NCBI GenBank assembly: GCA_037179335.1
Contig: JAKZHN010000016.1
Span: 372,001-436,000, forward strand
Reading direction: 5' to 3'
DNA length: 64,000 nucleotides
Origin: Cyclaneusma minus
Taxonomy: Eukaryota > Ascomycota > Leotiomycetes > Marthamycetales > Marthamycetaceae
This document shows positions 13,201 through 24,014 of the stretch, one piece after another; within the stretch, counting starts at the first letter, position 1, and every line of letters starts with the position of its first letter. The notes below the pieces were generated by a model. That model was not told the origin of the DNA and made no database searches. It saw only the letters and a list, made by a program, of their open reading frames with translations. The position numbers and the translations under genes are program-made.

Positions 13201-16200
13201 TAATAATGCGATTTTTAATTGCGTTATTTTTTGATTGGCGTAAATAATAAAAATTATTAGCAATACTTTGGATTTTCAAAAGCAAAATAAATTTGATTTT
13301 AAATTAAATTACTGCCAAGATTATAGGAGAATTTGCTATATTGAAATTGATTTTAACATAAATATAACATAATTGCTAAAGCTGCTATTATAGCATTAAT
13401 AAATTAAGCAGCTATTTATATATATTATTTTTAATAGTATTTAAATTAATAGGGGTATTATTAAAATTTAGTAAAGCAAATATAAATTCTTTTATTAATA
13501 TAAAATTATAATATTAATTGCCGAGCTTTTTTAAATTATTTTAACGATATATATTAAAATTAAAATAAGTTTTAATAAATAAAATGTTTTTATTAATAAT
13601 TGCTTATTAATTTATATAAGCATTAATTTAACAATTGTATTTATAAAAATTGAAAAAAATTCAATCTAGGCCTATAAAATTTATAATTTATATAAATAAT
13701 TGCCTTTTAAAGCCTATTGCTAAAGTAAATAAATTCGATATATATAAATGTTTTTAATAAGCTTTTTTGAAGTTGATTTTTTAAAAATTTATATCCAAAG
13801 TATAAGTAATTCAATATTATATATAGAATTGAATAATATTATAAAATAGCTTTTTAAGTTTATTAAAAAAGATATTGGCTATTAAATAAAAACAGCTATA
13901 ATCAATAATATTTTTATTTTATGCTTTTTTATAAAATGATTGTAAATTTATATCATTATTATTTTTTCCAATATATTAAAAAAATATTGCTAAGCGGGAG
14001 TTACTTTCTTTTTATTAGTAATTTGCAATTTTTTTAAAACTGCTTTTTGAATTGCTATTATTATTATTAATTTATATATTTAAATATTATTTTTAATTGC
14101 GTAATTAATACTATAATAAATTAAAAATAGGAATTTAATAAAATTAGCAATTAAAATAAAGGAAATATTATAATTAATTTGCAAATATATATTAAAAATA
14201 GGGTTCTTATAATTAAATTAAAAACTATTGCTCGGAAATATAATAAAGCCAGTTTTTTTATAGAAAATACAATATTTTTTACTAAATAAAATATAGTTTT
14301 TAAATAGTTTAAACTAATTAATTTTAAAAGTCGTTTTAGGATTTTTTTTGAATAGCCAAAATAGTAATTAATATATTTATAGTTTTTGCAAATAGGCAAA
14401 TATTTATAAATTTAATAATTTCTAGCCTTTAAATTGTTTTTTGCAATAAATTAGCATATAATGTTTTTAATGCTTTTATTAAAAGAAGTATGAAACTATT
14501 TTTAATTATAAAAATTAATTTTGTAAAATTTAAAAGCGATTTTATTAAAGTATTTGAAAATAATAATATATAAATAATTAATTAAATATTAATGAAAGTT
14601 TTTTAAAGCCTTCATGTTTTCAAAAAGCTTTATATAATTTATATAATTATTTAGCTAGGCAAAACTATAATAATAAAGTATTTTTTTAATATTGGTTTTT
14701 ATTATAGCAAAATAATAAAAAATGCAATTTAAAATACCATTAAAACACTTTTTTAAAAAAATTAAAAAAATTATAATATAAAAATATTCAGCCACTAGCG
14801 CTGGACTTTTTATAATAGCTATTATTTACTGGTAATTATATTTTTGGCGTTTTAAAATCGAATTAATTTAAATATTAATAATACGGATTATAATAGGGTT
14901 ATAAAAATTATGTAAATTAAATATAAATTAAAAAGCAAGAAATTTACAACGAATTAAAAGATTTAAAAAATTTATATGCAAATCCAATTTTTTGAAAATA
15001 ATTTAAAATTATATTAAAAAATTAAATATATATTAATAAAAATGCTTTTAATTTAGCCTTTTTTAATAAACGTATTATAATTTATCATTTTTGCAATGCT
15101 ATAAAGGTTATTATTTATTATATCTTTTAAATCTTTTTAAACGCGCTTTTATTTATTATTTCAAATATAAATATTATTATAAAAGGAAATTTATTGCAGT
15201 AATTATATATTATAAAACATATAGAAAAAGAAATATATAATAAAAGGTTTTATAATTGTAATGCTTTATGAGCTATTTATAATGAATTTTTAAATTTATT
15301 AAATAAAGGCGAATTTTAATATTATTTTAATAGTGTTTTTTAAATTTGATATAAAAAAAATATAAAAAAACAAAATAGGGTTAAATTAGAAATTAGAAAT
15401 TTTGATTTCGAAAAGCAAATTATAAGTAATAAAAAACAGGCTTTTTATTATTTTATTATTTTCTAAATATATAATTTCGCGGGCTAATTTGATATTAATA
15501 ATATTTGTTAATTTTTCAAAAAAGGCAATATATTTTTAACGCTTTATAAAGTTCTGGCTTTTTTAATTGTAAATTAAAGAAAATATAGCAATAATATTGG
15601 GTTTTAAAAAATCGGCTATTTTAATAATTGGCGATTTATTTTTAATTTTAAATAAACTTTTATTGCTAAAGCCTTTAATTTTAGCTATGGTACTAAAAGC
15701 AATTTTAGCGCGAAACGTAGCTTTGGCTTTAAATTAAATGGCAAATTTAATTTTAAGCGCAGTGTTTGCTTTAGTATTATTTAATTATTTATTTTTAATT
15801 AATATGTTGCGTATAGTTGTTTTTAAAATTAATAATATATTTATTAATAAAAATTGCATTATTTAAAATATTTTAAAATATATAATTTGTTTTTTAAAAT
15901 AAAATTTATTAATAATTATATTTTTATATAAAGAATTATTATGCTTTAATTATATTAAAATAATTTATTTTTATTAATAATGCAAAAGCAATAAAAATTT
16001 GCAATTATAGATTTTTTCTGCTTTTATTAAATAATTATCACTAATTTATATAATTTAAATTTGGGCAATAAAAACATATTATAAAATTTAAAAGGATTTT
16101 GCTTAAAGCCAATAATATTATTATAAATAAATTAATAATAAAATTAAAAAATATAGCCAATAATATAAATTTTAATAGTTAATTGCTTTTTTACTAATAT

Positions 16201-17261
16201 AAGAATTTTTAAATATTTAAAATAATTTTAATATAGAATTATATTTATATTATTAAAAATAAAGAATTCAAATTTGAACTTTTATAATATAAAAGAATTA
16301 ATATAATTTGAATAAGTTTATAAATATTTATTAATATATAAAGCTAGCTAATAATGCAAATATTTATAAATTCTGTATTATTATAAATGCGCAAATTAAA
16401 AAAATATATAAATTTTATTTTTATAATTTTTATAAGCCAATTATAAATTTTATAATAGGCTTAAATAAAGCAATTAAGCGTTTTTTTATTAAAAGCAATA
16501 ATTTGGTTTTAAATATATAAAGGCGAATGTTTTTTTTAAAAAAAGGCTTTAATAGCAAAGCGGGCTTTTTTATAATTTATATGCAAAAAGCTTTCAATAA
16601 AATTAGTATAATTATTATTAATGCGGAAAATTTTGGCGTAATAATTGAAAATAGCCTTTTTTTTAATATAAAATTTGGTAAAATTAATAATTGCAAATTA
16701 AGCGTTTTTTTATTTTAATTACGCGCTTTTTAAAGCATTAAATATATTATTAAATATAAAGGCATTTTTAAAAACAATAAAGCAAATTATAATAATAATA
16801 GGCATATTTTTGGACTTTTCAATTTTTTTATAAATAGCCGCAAAAAATAAAATCGACTTTAAATAAAAAAAAACAAAAAAACAAAAAATTTAATAAAGCT
16901 TTAAAAAGCTTAAATTTTAAAAATTTAAATTAAAAAAGGCCCTAAGGGCTGATTCTTAAAAAAATTGATTTTGAAAATATTTTAAATAGCCGCTATAATT
17001 AAATTAAATTTATTTTAAACAAGATTAATATATTAATATGCTATAAAATAACCAAGAATTTATAAAAATTAAAATATTCAAAAATAGCAAAAGAAAGAAA
17101 TATATTATAATATAATAATAGCAATAGCTTTTAAATTTGAATATGCGCTTTTTAATAATAATATTGGCTATGCAATTAATATAGCAATATGTATAATAAA
17201 TTATAATTAGCAATCGGAAATTATATTATAAAGCTTTAAATTAAATAAAGCGTTAAATTAA

Positions 17262-17640
17262 ATTAGAATTTTAAACTATATAAATAAAGCATTAAACCAA
17301 ATTTAAACCTTAAATTAAATTAAATATCAAAATCCAATTTTAAATTGAATTAACCAATTAAAATAGAATTTTAATTAAATAAAATAACCAATTAAATTAA
17401 AGCTTTAAATTAAAATTAAATACAAATTTAAATCAAGCCTTGATTTAAAATGTAATTTTAAATCAAGCCTTGATTTAAAATGTAATTTTAAATTAAAATG
17501 GAGTTTTAAATTAAATTGGAATTTTAAATTAAATGGGAATTTTAAACCAAATTAAGCATTAAATTAAATTTAAATATTAAATCGGATTTAATATTAAATC
17601 GAAATTAAGTTTTAAATTAAATTAAGTTTTAAATTAAAAT
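17262..17640 (-). repeat. right-edge array of the 18-bp motif, inverted
   Basis: Units such as GGAATTTTAAATTAAATG and GGAGTTTTAAATTAAATT repeat with an 18-bp period (best at about 17510-17560). They are the reverse complement of the left-edge units at 1826-2165, so the AT block is framed by inverted arrays. Confidence 0.7.
17431..17490 (+). repeat. exact 30-bp tandem duplication
   Basis: Positions 17431-17460 and 17461-17490 are identical. The unit contains the near-palindrome AAATCAAGCCTTGATTT. Perfect identity inside otherwise degenerate DNA suggests a later slippage event than the RIP-like decay. Confidence 0.9.
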
Positions 17641-17740
17641 AAGCAATAGGCAATTTTAAATATATACGCGTATAATGCATTTTACAGGCGTATTTAATAA
17701 GCAATTTAATATTTTTTGCAAGCAAGCAAAATAGGGCAAA

Positions 17741-18225
17741 TAATTTTACGTCGATTGGTATTTCGGCGGGTGACCGGCAAATTGTTTTTCCCTGCACCGG
17801 ATAGTCTTTGCCCTTCGGTCGAAAGCATACATATAGCAACGAGATCCCTCGCGAAACATAGCTCTTGCAACACCGGCACTCCTCAGGCTCGATACCACCC
17901 GGATGCGCCTTCTGCCGACCGCCCACATATCTACAACAATTAAGGCTGTCCTCTTCGTCGCAATCGGGCTCGAATTCCGATCTGTCAGTCTTCTCTCCAC
18001 GCCTCTGCACAAGACCTCAGCTTCAATGTTTACTCCACAAGCTCGGGGGAGGACCGGTCCTCAATCTCCATGACATATACTACTCGTACAGCCTCGTCGC
18101 TTCCCCCGGGCCTTCTAGGTAGGTACAAGACCCCCGCTCTCCTCAAGGCTATCTCAGGCCAACCACCTGAACATACCATATCTACCCATCATTCTCAACC
18201 TACACTTCATATACTGCTAACCACC
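17741..18225. other. AT-to-GC boundary and promoter side of the first MDR gene
   Basis: Base composition returns to normal at about 17740. Several overlapping open frames exist on both strands (up to 88 aa on -, 85 aa on +) but none shows a recognisable domain or a good start context. Most probably 5' flank and leader of the gene at 18226. Confidence 0.5.
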
Positions 18226-19275
18226 ATGTCCGACCTACCCCAAAGCCAAAGAATGCGACCATGGCAATACCAGAGCGTCCTGTGCAAATTCGGCATCGAA
18301 GTCCGCTTCCACCCCTCCGCGCCCGTCCCACAACTCCAGCCGAACGAACACCTCGTCCGCGTACTCTTCGCCGCAGTAAACCCCGTCCCCTACCGGCCCG
18401 CCAGGCTCCGCATCGACCGCCTCCTCCTTGTGCCCTGCAACGAGCTCTGCGGCATCATCGTGACACCCGCTGCCATCTCAGCCTTCAAACCCGGCCAAAT
18501 AGCCTGGGGAAACAAAGGCAACTTCGTCATTGCCGGAGCCGCCTTCGCGGAGTATGCTATACTCAATGCCAGCGCTCCTCCCGCGCTTCCCAAGAACCTG
18601 AACATGAAACCTGCTGAGGCTGCTCTAATGATGGTTGTCGGTTTGATGTATTATCCATTCATTACCAAGAGACTCGGGGACGACGCCAGGGTGTTTATCA
18701 ACGGCGGTTCTAGCGTTATGGGAGCGCAAGCGATTAAGATGGCGAAAGGGTCTGGATATCACGCGACGACGTATAGTCCACTTGCCCATGTGAAGTTCTG
18801 CAAATCGCTTGGTGCGACGACAACACGAAGCAGCATGCAAGGCAAACCTCTTCTACAGGTTACTGCACAAGTGGTGAGCTCCAGGCAGCCATTCGATCAT
18901 GTGATCGACACTTCCGGCAACGCCGGGGAGTTGTATTGGCATTGCCTTGAGTACTCGAAGCCAGGCGCAGAGTTTGTGATAGTCTCTAAAGACCTTGCAA
19001 TTGGAAGTTCCTGGGAACGATGCAAGCTGAGGATGTATATGAGGAATCCGGAGGAGTTATGGCCGTTACCCAAATTGAAGGATATGAAGCAGATTTCCAA
19101 GTGGGTGAAGGAGGGGAAGTTGAAGCCTGTCATGAGGAGCAGGTTTGCGTTTGAGGATACGCAGGAGGATCGCGTGAAGACATTGATGTCGTTTATGTCG
19201 TCGGGGGCGCAGGTGAACCTTGCGATGGTGATTTGGCCTGATGGTCGCGAGTCGATAGAGGAGAGGCGCGAGTGA
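18226..19275 (+). CDS. MDR-family (zinc-type alcohol dehydrogenase-like) oxidoreductase
   Basis: Single exon of 349 aa. I chose ATG 18226 (CCACC-ATG context) over an upstream in-frame ATG at 18070, because the 52 extra residues are low-quality and the family begins near this point. A GroES-like N-terminal half is followed by a Rossmann fold with the nucleotide-binding stretch VFINGGSSVMGAQAIKMAK at about residues 156-174 and a substrate half containing FDHVIDTSGNAG. This is the plan of NAD(P)H-dependent quinone/enoyl reductases of the medium-chain dehydrogenase superfamily. I see no structural-zinc cysteine cluster, so a zinc-free reductase is likely. The substrate is unknown. A second MDR gene follows about 600 bp downstream on the same strand, but no polyketide or peptide synthase is nearby. 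Confidence 0.8.
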   Translation: MSDLPQSQRMRPWQYQSVLCKFGIEVRFHPSAPVPQLQPNEHLVRVLFAAVNPVPYRPARLRIDRLLLVPCNELCGIIVTPAAISAFKPGQIAWGNKGNFVIAGAAFAEYAILNASAPPALPKNLNMKPAEAALMMVVGLMYYPFITKRLGDDARVFINGGSSVMGAQAIKMAKGSGYHATTYSPLAHVKFCKSLGATTTRSSMQGKPLLQVTAQVVSSRQPFDHVIDTSGNAGELYWHCLEYSKPGAEFVIVSKDLAIGSSWERCKLRMYMRNPEELWPLPKLKDMKQISKWVKEGKLKPVMRSRFAFEDTQEDRVKTLMSFMSSGAQVNLAMVIWPDGRESIEERRE

Positions 19276-19871
19276 ACCAGTTTTGATGGAGCGACATAGG
19301 CAGCGGCGCCTGGCAGTCAGTCCTTAACATCCCCAAGAATTGGGGATATCCTCAAACCTTAGAGATTGCCGTGGTGACTGAGAATGTTTTTGTCTCCGTC
19401 CAATCCTTTTCACTTCAACTCAACCTAGAAGAAACGGAACATGAGCATGGGGGTTCATCGGAGTTAACGGCTCTCACCTCCGATAGCTCCACTTATTTGA
19501 AATCATCACTTGCATCCTCCAACACTCCGGTTCAGACGACATGTGTTCGTGAAACACCGACTCGTCTTTACCTAATACACCGACGGCCTATTCACTGATT
19601 CACCGATCAAGAACTTCTATATAAAGGTGGGATCTGGCCTTTTCCAGCATCAGGTTTGTTTCTCCCATTATCGCTTTCCATTCGGCCCGATTTCCGATTT
19701 CCATGCAGTTGCATGACATCTGCCGTACCTGATATCTACCATCCTCGTTCCTCTTCAACCCTTCACTGAACTCTCCAAGTCTTACACACTTTGGCCAAAA
19801 CAGATTCTCTTCTGCTGCCTTCATAGGTACCTTCTGTTTACCGCTCCCTTCGCAAGAACCATTTCTACACC
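19276..19871. other. intergenic between the two MDR genes
   Basis: Contains 3' sequence of the first MDR gene and the promoter of the second. No domain-bearing frame is seen. Confidence 0.6.
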
Positions 19872-21078
19872 ATGGCTTCTACCCAGCAACCCCTCCCGGC
19901 AACTCACCGCGCCCTCGTCCTCGAATCTACCTCCTCCCCCCCAACCGTCCAAACCCTCCCCACACCTCAGCCCGTGCCAGGCAGTGCCGTAGTCCGCATC
20001 CTCTCTGCCGGAATCCTCACCTACGCGCACCAAATCTACAACGGCACCCTCAACTACCCTTTCCCCACGCCTCTCGTACCTGGCCACAGCGCCATCGGTC
20101 GCATCGCCGCTTGCGGACCAGATGCTACTACCTTGAAACCTGGTCAATTGGTTTATGTAGACAGCTTCGTAAGAGCGAGAGACGATGCTAGTGTGACGGC
20201 GTTGTTGGGTGTATCTGAAGGGCATTCTTATGCAAGTAAGAAGTTGATGGGGGAGTGGAAGAATTGGACGTATGCGGAGTTTGCGAAGGTGCCATTGGAG
20301 AATTGCTTTGTGCTTGCTGAGGAGGTGTTGTGTGGGAAGATGGGGTACGGGGTGGAGGTGCTGCAGGATATTGCGAGGTGTGTTCTATCTTCCTCTTCCT
20401 CTCCGTGTTCTCGGCTTGTTCTTGATCAGCGTTCACGTGCAATGCAGCGGGCTAATATCTGAAAACAGACTCCTCGTCCCCTACGGTGGCCTTGTCGATA
20501 TTGGATTGAAGCCTGGCGAAACTGTTATTATCACGCAAGCGACTAGCACCTTCGGCAGCGCCGCCGTCCGCGTTGCCCTAGCTCTGGGCGCTCGTGTCAT
20601 AGCAATGGCACGCTCTCCCCACAAACTGGCTACGCTTACCTCTCATTCCATATCGTTGCGGCAGTCCCACCGCATCCGCACGGTACCGATCACAGGCGAC
20701 GTCGCCGCCAATACTGCGTCACTCAAGTCCTTTGGCCGCATAGATGCGTGGTTCGACATATCGCCACCTGAAGCGAAAGACTCGACACATTACGAATCGT
20801 GTTTTATGGCACTTGGAAAAGGCGGCAGGATTAGTGCTATGGGTGGGATCAATGCGACATTGAATGTGCCGTTTCGTCAGATTGTGTTGAATGATTTGAC
20901 GATTAAGGGGAAGTGGATGTATGAGAGGAAGGACGTGTGGGATTTTATCAAGATGGTGGAGTATGGGGTGGTGCAACTGGGACAGGGGAAGGTACATGTA
21001 GAGAAGTACGGGTTGGAGGAGTGGAAGAGGGGCTTTGATGCGGCGAAGGAGGGGAAGGTGGCGGTTATTTGTCCTTGA
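19872..21078 (+). CDS. MDR-family alcohol dehydrogenase-like protein (two exons)
   Basis: Exons 19872-20377 and 20469-21078 give 371 aa. The intron starts GTGTGT and ends AAACAG; splicing splits an Arg codon and joins the ...LQDIAR and LLVPYGG segments in frame. The N-terminal GroES-like part has VPGHSAIGRIAACGPDATTLKPGQLVYVDS (about residues 72-101), a typical MDR arrangement although the usual GHE is GHS. The C-terminal part has VIITQATSTFGSAAVRVALA as nucleotide-binding loop at about 187-206. It belongs to the fungal alcohol dehydrogenase/isopropanol dehydrogenase-like group; the substrate cannot be read from sequence. It is clearly different from the neighbouring MDR gene, so the pair is not a recent duplication. 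Confidence 0.8.
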
Positions 21079-21300
21079 GAGGTTACTTGCAGGGGTGGGC
21101 CATGCTTAGGGTGGAGATGTGCTCCGACTTGAGAATTGTCGCAAGCGGTGGGGTTGGATCAGAGGTATGGGCCTGAAGTTGAGACCTGATTGACATAGGG
21201 AACGATACATGGCCACATGGATTCAAAACATCCTGGAACATCGCCGCTCCTTCAAAGTTCTTGCACTTTGGCCTTCGCCCCGCGTACCTACTCCGCATCA

Positions 21301-22404
21301 TCACCTCCCTCCCCTCTTTAGCAGCTCTATCTGCTTACAGAGATCCTTGACCTGGCTTGCCTGGTGCTGGTTACCAATGTCCAAGGTAAGTATTTCCTCT
21401 TGCTTAGCGTTGCAGTCCCGCTGGAGCTCTGCCACCTCCTTGCTCGCCTTCTTGGAGATATCTTCGATCTCCTTCTGATGGGTCACAGTCTGGTCTTGCA
21501 TTCGCTGCTCGGCCACTTTCTGCGCTGCTGCCCAGTTCTGATGCAGCGCAAGAGTATCCTCGATCCTTTCTTGCAGAGCCTCTCTCAGCCTCCTAGTCTC
21601 GTAATCGTACTCTGTCCTCTCCTTCTCTTTCTCGCTCTGCTTCGCGTCTAAACTTTGCTTAAGCTCATCAATCGTCTTCTCCTTCTCCTTAAGTTGCTCA
21701 TCGAGCCCCTGGCTCTCCTTGTACTCTGCCTCCTCATGCTCCCTCCCACTTCCCTTCGCGCCCAGGCTTCGTGTAAGCTCATCAATCGTCTTCACCTTTT
21801 CCTCGAGTTGCTTTTCGAGCCTCTTAGTCTCCTCCGTGTACTCTGCCTTCTCCTTCTCTCTCTCACCCTCCTTGACATCCAAGCTTCTCATAAGCTCCTC
21901 AACCATCTTCTCTTTCTCCTCAAGCTGCTCCCCCAGCTCAGCATTGGCACTAGCAAAGATCTCTTTGCTCGTAAGCGCCTCTTCCAGCTCCAGCGAAAGC
22001 GCCTTTCCCTTCCTGATTTTCTTCAACAAGCCATTCCTATCGAACTTCATATCTTCAAGTTCTAGTTCGCGTTCAGCTAGTGTGGCTGTTTTGGCGTCGA
22101 GCTTGATTTCGAGATCTGCCATGCCGGCGGCGATTTTGCACATGGCATCTCGAAGTACATCTTTCTCGGAGTTGAGTTTTCGGACATCATGGGACAGTTG
22201 GAGATTCTCACGGACTAGTATGTCGTTCAAGAGGGCTGGCTCTGGAGTGAGCTTTTGTGGGAGGAGGGTGGGTGTGGGTGGCAGAGGGGTCGAGCAGAGG
22301 TTCGTGATGAGGTCGTCACGATCGGATTCACTATCTCGGATTCGGGACATCGCACCCGTGGCTAATTGGGGAGTTGAAAGAGTGAGCCTTGCTTCGTGTT
22401 TCAT
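21301..22404 (-). CDS. coiled-coil protein, paralogue without membrane anchor
   Basis: 367 aa from ATG 22404. Most of the protein (about residues 70-360) is a charged coiled coil with repeated blocks built on EEKEKMVEELMRSLDVKEGE-type sequence, at least three imperfect copies. It is a tandem paralogue of the gene at 23142-24014: both share an N-terminal RL...PQ...MGA(M/V)S patch and a later LRDAM.KI...MA(D/E) block. The paralogue has a membrane anchor directly before this homologous start. Here the corresponding upstream DNA is recognisable but lacks the ATG and has a stop in the equivalent frame, so this copy looks cytosolic or N-terminally eroded. Function unknown; a scaffold or tether is possible. 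Confidence 0.65.
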   Translation of the reverse strand: MKHEARLTLSTPQLATGAMSRIRDSESDRDDLITNLCSTPLPPTPTLLPQKLTPEPALLNDILVRENLQLSHDVRKLNSEKDVLRDAMCKIAAGMADLEIKLDAKTATLAERELELEDMKFDRNGLLKKIRKGKALSLELEEALTSKEIFASANAELGEQLEEKEKMVEELMRSLDVKEGEREKEKAEYTEETKRLEKQLEEKVKTIDELTRSLGAKGSGREHEEAEYKESQGLDEQLKEKEKTIDELKQSLDAKQSEKEKERTEYDYETRRLREALQERIEDTLALHQNWAAAQKVAEQRMQDQTVTHQKEIEDISKKASKEVAELQRDCNAKQEEILTLDIGNQHQASQVKDLCKQIELLKRGGR

Positions 22405-23141
22405 TTTCACCACAGTAGTGGCAGCGAGCAAGTGGTCCCTGTGCTGATCTCAAAAACGACGATGCCCTCCCGGGGAAATGTCCGAGACCCATTGACATTT
22501 AGCTATGGCTCAAAGTACTGTCTGATTGGCTTCTAACGTTCCCGCCTCCGAAGGGAAATTGAAATTTTGTTTGAATTTGTGGGTGCCTAACACGAGTGCG
22601 GGGAAATGTCTTATTCCACTTGCTTTGCTTATCTCCGCCAACATCGGACCAAGTCGGATGGTGTTTTCATCTTGCTGCACGGTGGCCCCATAAACTCAAA
22701 CTGCACAAAGTCGAGTTTTGACTGGCTACAGCTTTCTGATCTCGCTGGCTTGACGAAAGCGAAAGCACTTATCGAGGAGCAAAAGACTTTGCGGCGACTT
22801 GAAAATAAATTACAGGATCGGGAGACCAAGCTGGAACGCGTCACGGAAAGTTAAAACGAGAGAAACATCTCCGCGCAGACTGAGAAGCTAGCATCAAGTC
22901 ATTGATGGCAACTACACCGGCGGCAGCTATCGAGTTGGGAGATCGGGTGTCTCATTGTCACAATGGCAAGGGGAAGGAGGAGTACGATCATCTAGGTCAA
23001 GGAGCGATTTTCGCTTGAATATCAAGAGTGGTGAGAATTGATCTAGACACCAACCGTCACATAGATAGTAGATACATACAATCAAGGACCCAGAATCATC
23101 GACTTCTCTCAAAGCTCCCATCGTGAAATTTGCCGCCGCAG
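22405..23141. other. gap between coiled-coil paralogues, with duplicated promoter sequence
   Basis: Holds the 5' flank of the left paralogue and 3' sequence of the right one. A GCGGGGAAAT-containing stretch (22597-22645), 193 bp upstream of the left start, matches 24187-24252, 173 bp upstream of the right start. An 82-aa + strand frame (22606-22854) ends in a short heptad-like stretch but lacks any other support. Confidence 0.55.
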
Positions 23142-24014
23142 CTACTCCGATGTGTCGCTTCCTCGACCATGAGAACGCCTCTTCATCGCATGAGCGGTCC
23201 ACGGAGCATCTCCCGCCTGACGACTTTCCGAAACAGATGGATGCTGCAGTTTGTTGAGCTTGGCTTTGAGAGCTCTATTCTCTCGAGACAGCCCCTCGCT
23301 GTTCTTCTTGAAGAAGCTCGCGACTTTTTGAAGCTCGTCGATTTTCGCTTGCTGGGAGGTGGCAAGGTCGGAGCGAGTGTCACAATTTCGCTCGACCTCT
23401 GCAAGCGTCTCCTGGTTCTTGTCCGTGAGTTCTTGGACTGTTCGCTCGAGAGCATCGATCGTTTGTTGCTTCTGCTCTAGCTGTTTTGCGAGGTCGGAAA
23501 TTTTACTAGCGTCGTCGGCAAGAGCTTGCTGGGTGGCGAGCGAAGGCAGCTCCTTTTCCTTGGGTTGTCTTGCGAGTCTGTCTATCGTGGTCTTCGAGTC
23601 CGCTAACTCGAAATCGCGCTGTGCTAGACTGTCCTCGACTTCTGCCATATCCGCAACGATCTTGGACATGGCGTCCCGTAATCCTTCGATCTCATCTCGG
23701 AGTCCTTGGATCTCTTCGGAAGGTCCCAGATTCTCGTGAGTCGTTCCGTATGAAGAGGTTGACGCTAATGTAGTGTTCTGTACCATCATCTGGTCCGGCA
23801 TATGGGACATGAGGAGCATCTTAGCGGAGTTTCGGCTCGTAGTGGTATCATTGGAAGTGGTTTCAAGACCGTGCATTGAGGAAACTGCGCCCATAGCTAG
23901 CTGGACTTGAGGCATTGAGAATGGCTTGAGTCTTGTGTTTGACTGCATCTTCCTATGCAAATAGTAGCAACAGGAGATGGTCAGTATCAGAATCAGAGAG
24001 ACGATGACGCCCAT
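23142..24014 (-). CDS. membrane-anchored coiled-coil protein
   Basis: 290 aa from ATG 24014. Residues 2-19 (GVIVSLILILTISCCYYL) form one hydrophobic helix followed by HRK, a signal-anchor placing the rest in the cytosol by the positive-inside rule. Residues about 95-255 are coiled coil (LRDEIEGLRDAMSKIVADM, then LAKQLEQKQQTIDALERTV). The C-terminus is basic and Ser-rich. It is the tandem paralogue of the gene at 21301-22404. It diverges from the ankyrin-AAA+ gene starting at 24469 across a 454-bp shared promoter, so the two may be co-regulated. No named family recognised. Confidence 0.65.
   Translation of the reverse strand: MGVIVSLILILTISCCYYLHRKMQSNTRLKPFSMPQVQLAMGAVSSMHGLETTSNDTTTSRNSAKMLLMSHMPDQMMVQNTTLASTSSYGTTHENLGPSEEIQGLRDEIEGLRDAMSKIVADMAEVEDSLAQRDFELADSKTTIDRLARQPKEKELPSLATQQALADDASKISDLAKQLEQKQQTIDALERTVQELTDKNQETLAEVERNCDTRSDLATSQQAKIDELQKVASFFKKNSEGLSRENRALKAKLNKLQHPSVSESRQAGDAPWTAHAMKRRSHGRGSDTSE

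Larger units (their letters stand above)
1806..17740. repeat. AT-rich, RIP-like degraded repeat block (no genes)
   Basis: About 16 kb of very AT-rich DNA with sharp edges on both sides. No open frame resembles a protein; stop codons (TAA, TAG) are dense in all frames. The remaining C and G are mostly paired as GpC: by hand count, 19 of 22 C in 16441-16740 and 14 of 23 C in 3301-3600 follow a G. Hypermutation of repeated DNA by C-to-T change (RIP) in ascomycetes is the usual cause of such blocks. The original elements can no longer be recognised by eye. Arrays of an 18-bp motif lie at both ends in opposite orientation and related arrays lie inside. Confidence 0.85.

Noticed and set aside
9216..17213. 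Scattered 60-82-aa frames in the AT-rich block (9216-9398, 14151-14399, 16527-16718, 17025-17213)
   Set aside because: Composition dominated by Ile, Asn, Lys, Phe and Tyr as expected from AT-rich DNA; no motif and no flanking splice signals.
18070..18225. Upstream in-frame start for the first MDR gene
   Set aside because: The extra 52 residues show no family pattern, and ATG 18226 has the better context and a start position typical for the family.
18226..21078. A secondary-metabolite cluster around the two MDR oxidoreductases
   Set aside because: No polyketide synthase, peptide synthetase, terpene synthase, P450 or pathway regulator is seen nearby.
22606..22854. 82-aa + strand frame with a short coiled-coil-like end between the coiled-coil paralogues
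   Set aside because: First half has no character, no introns or paralogue support; probably chance within duplicated promoter DNA.
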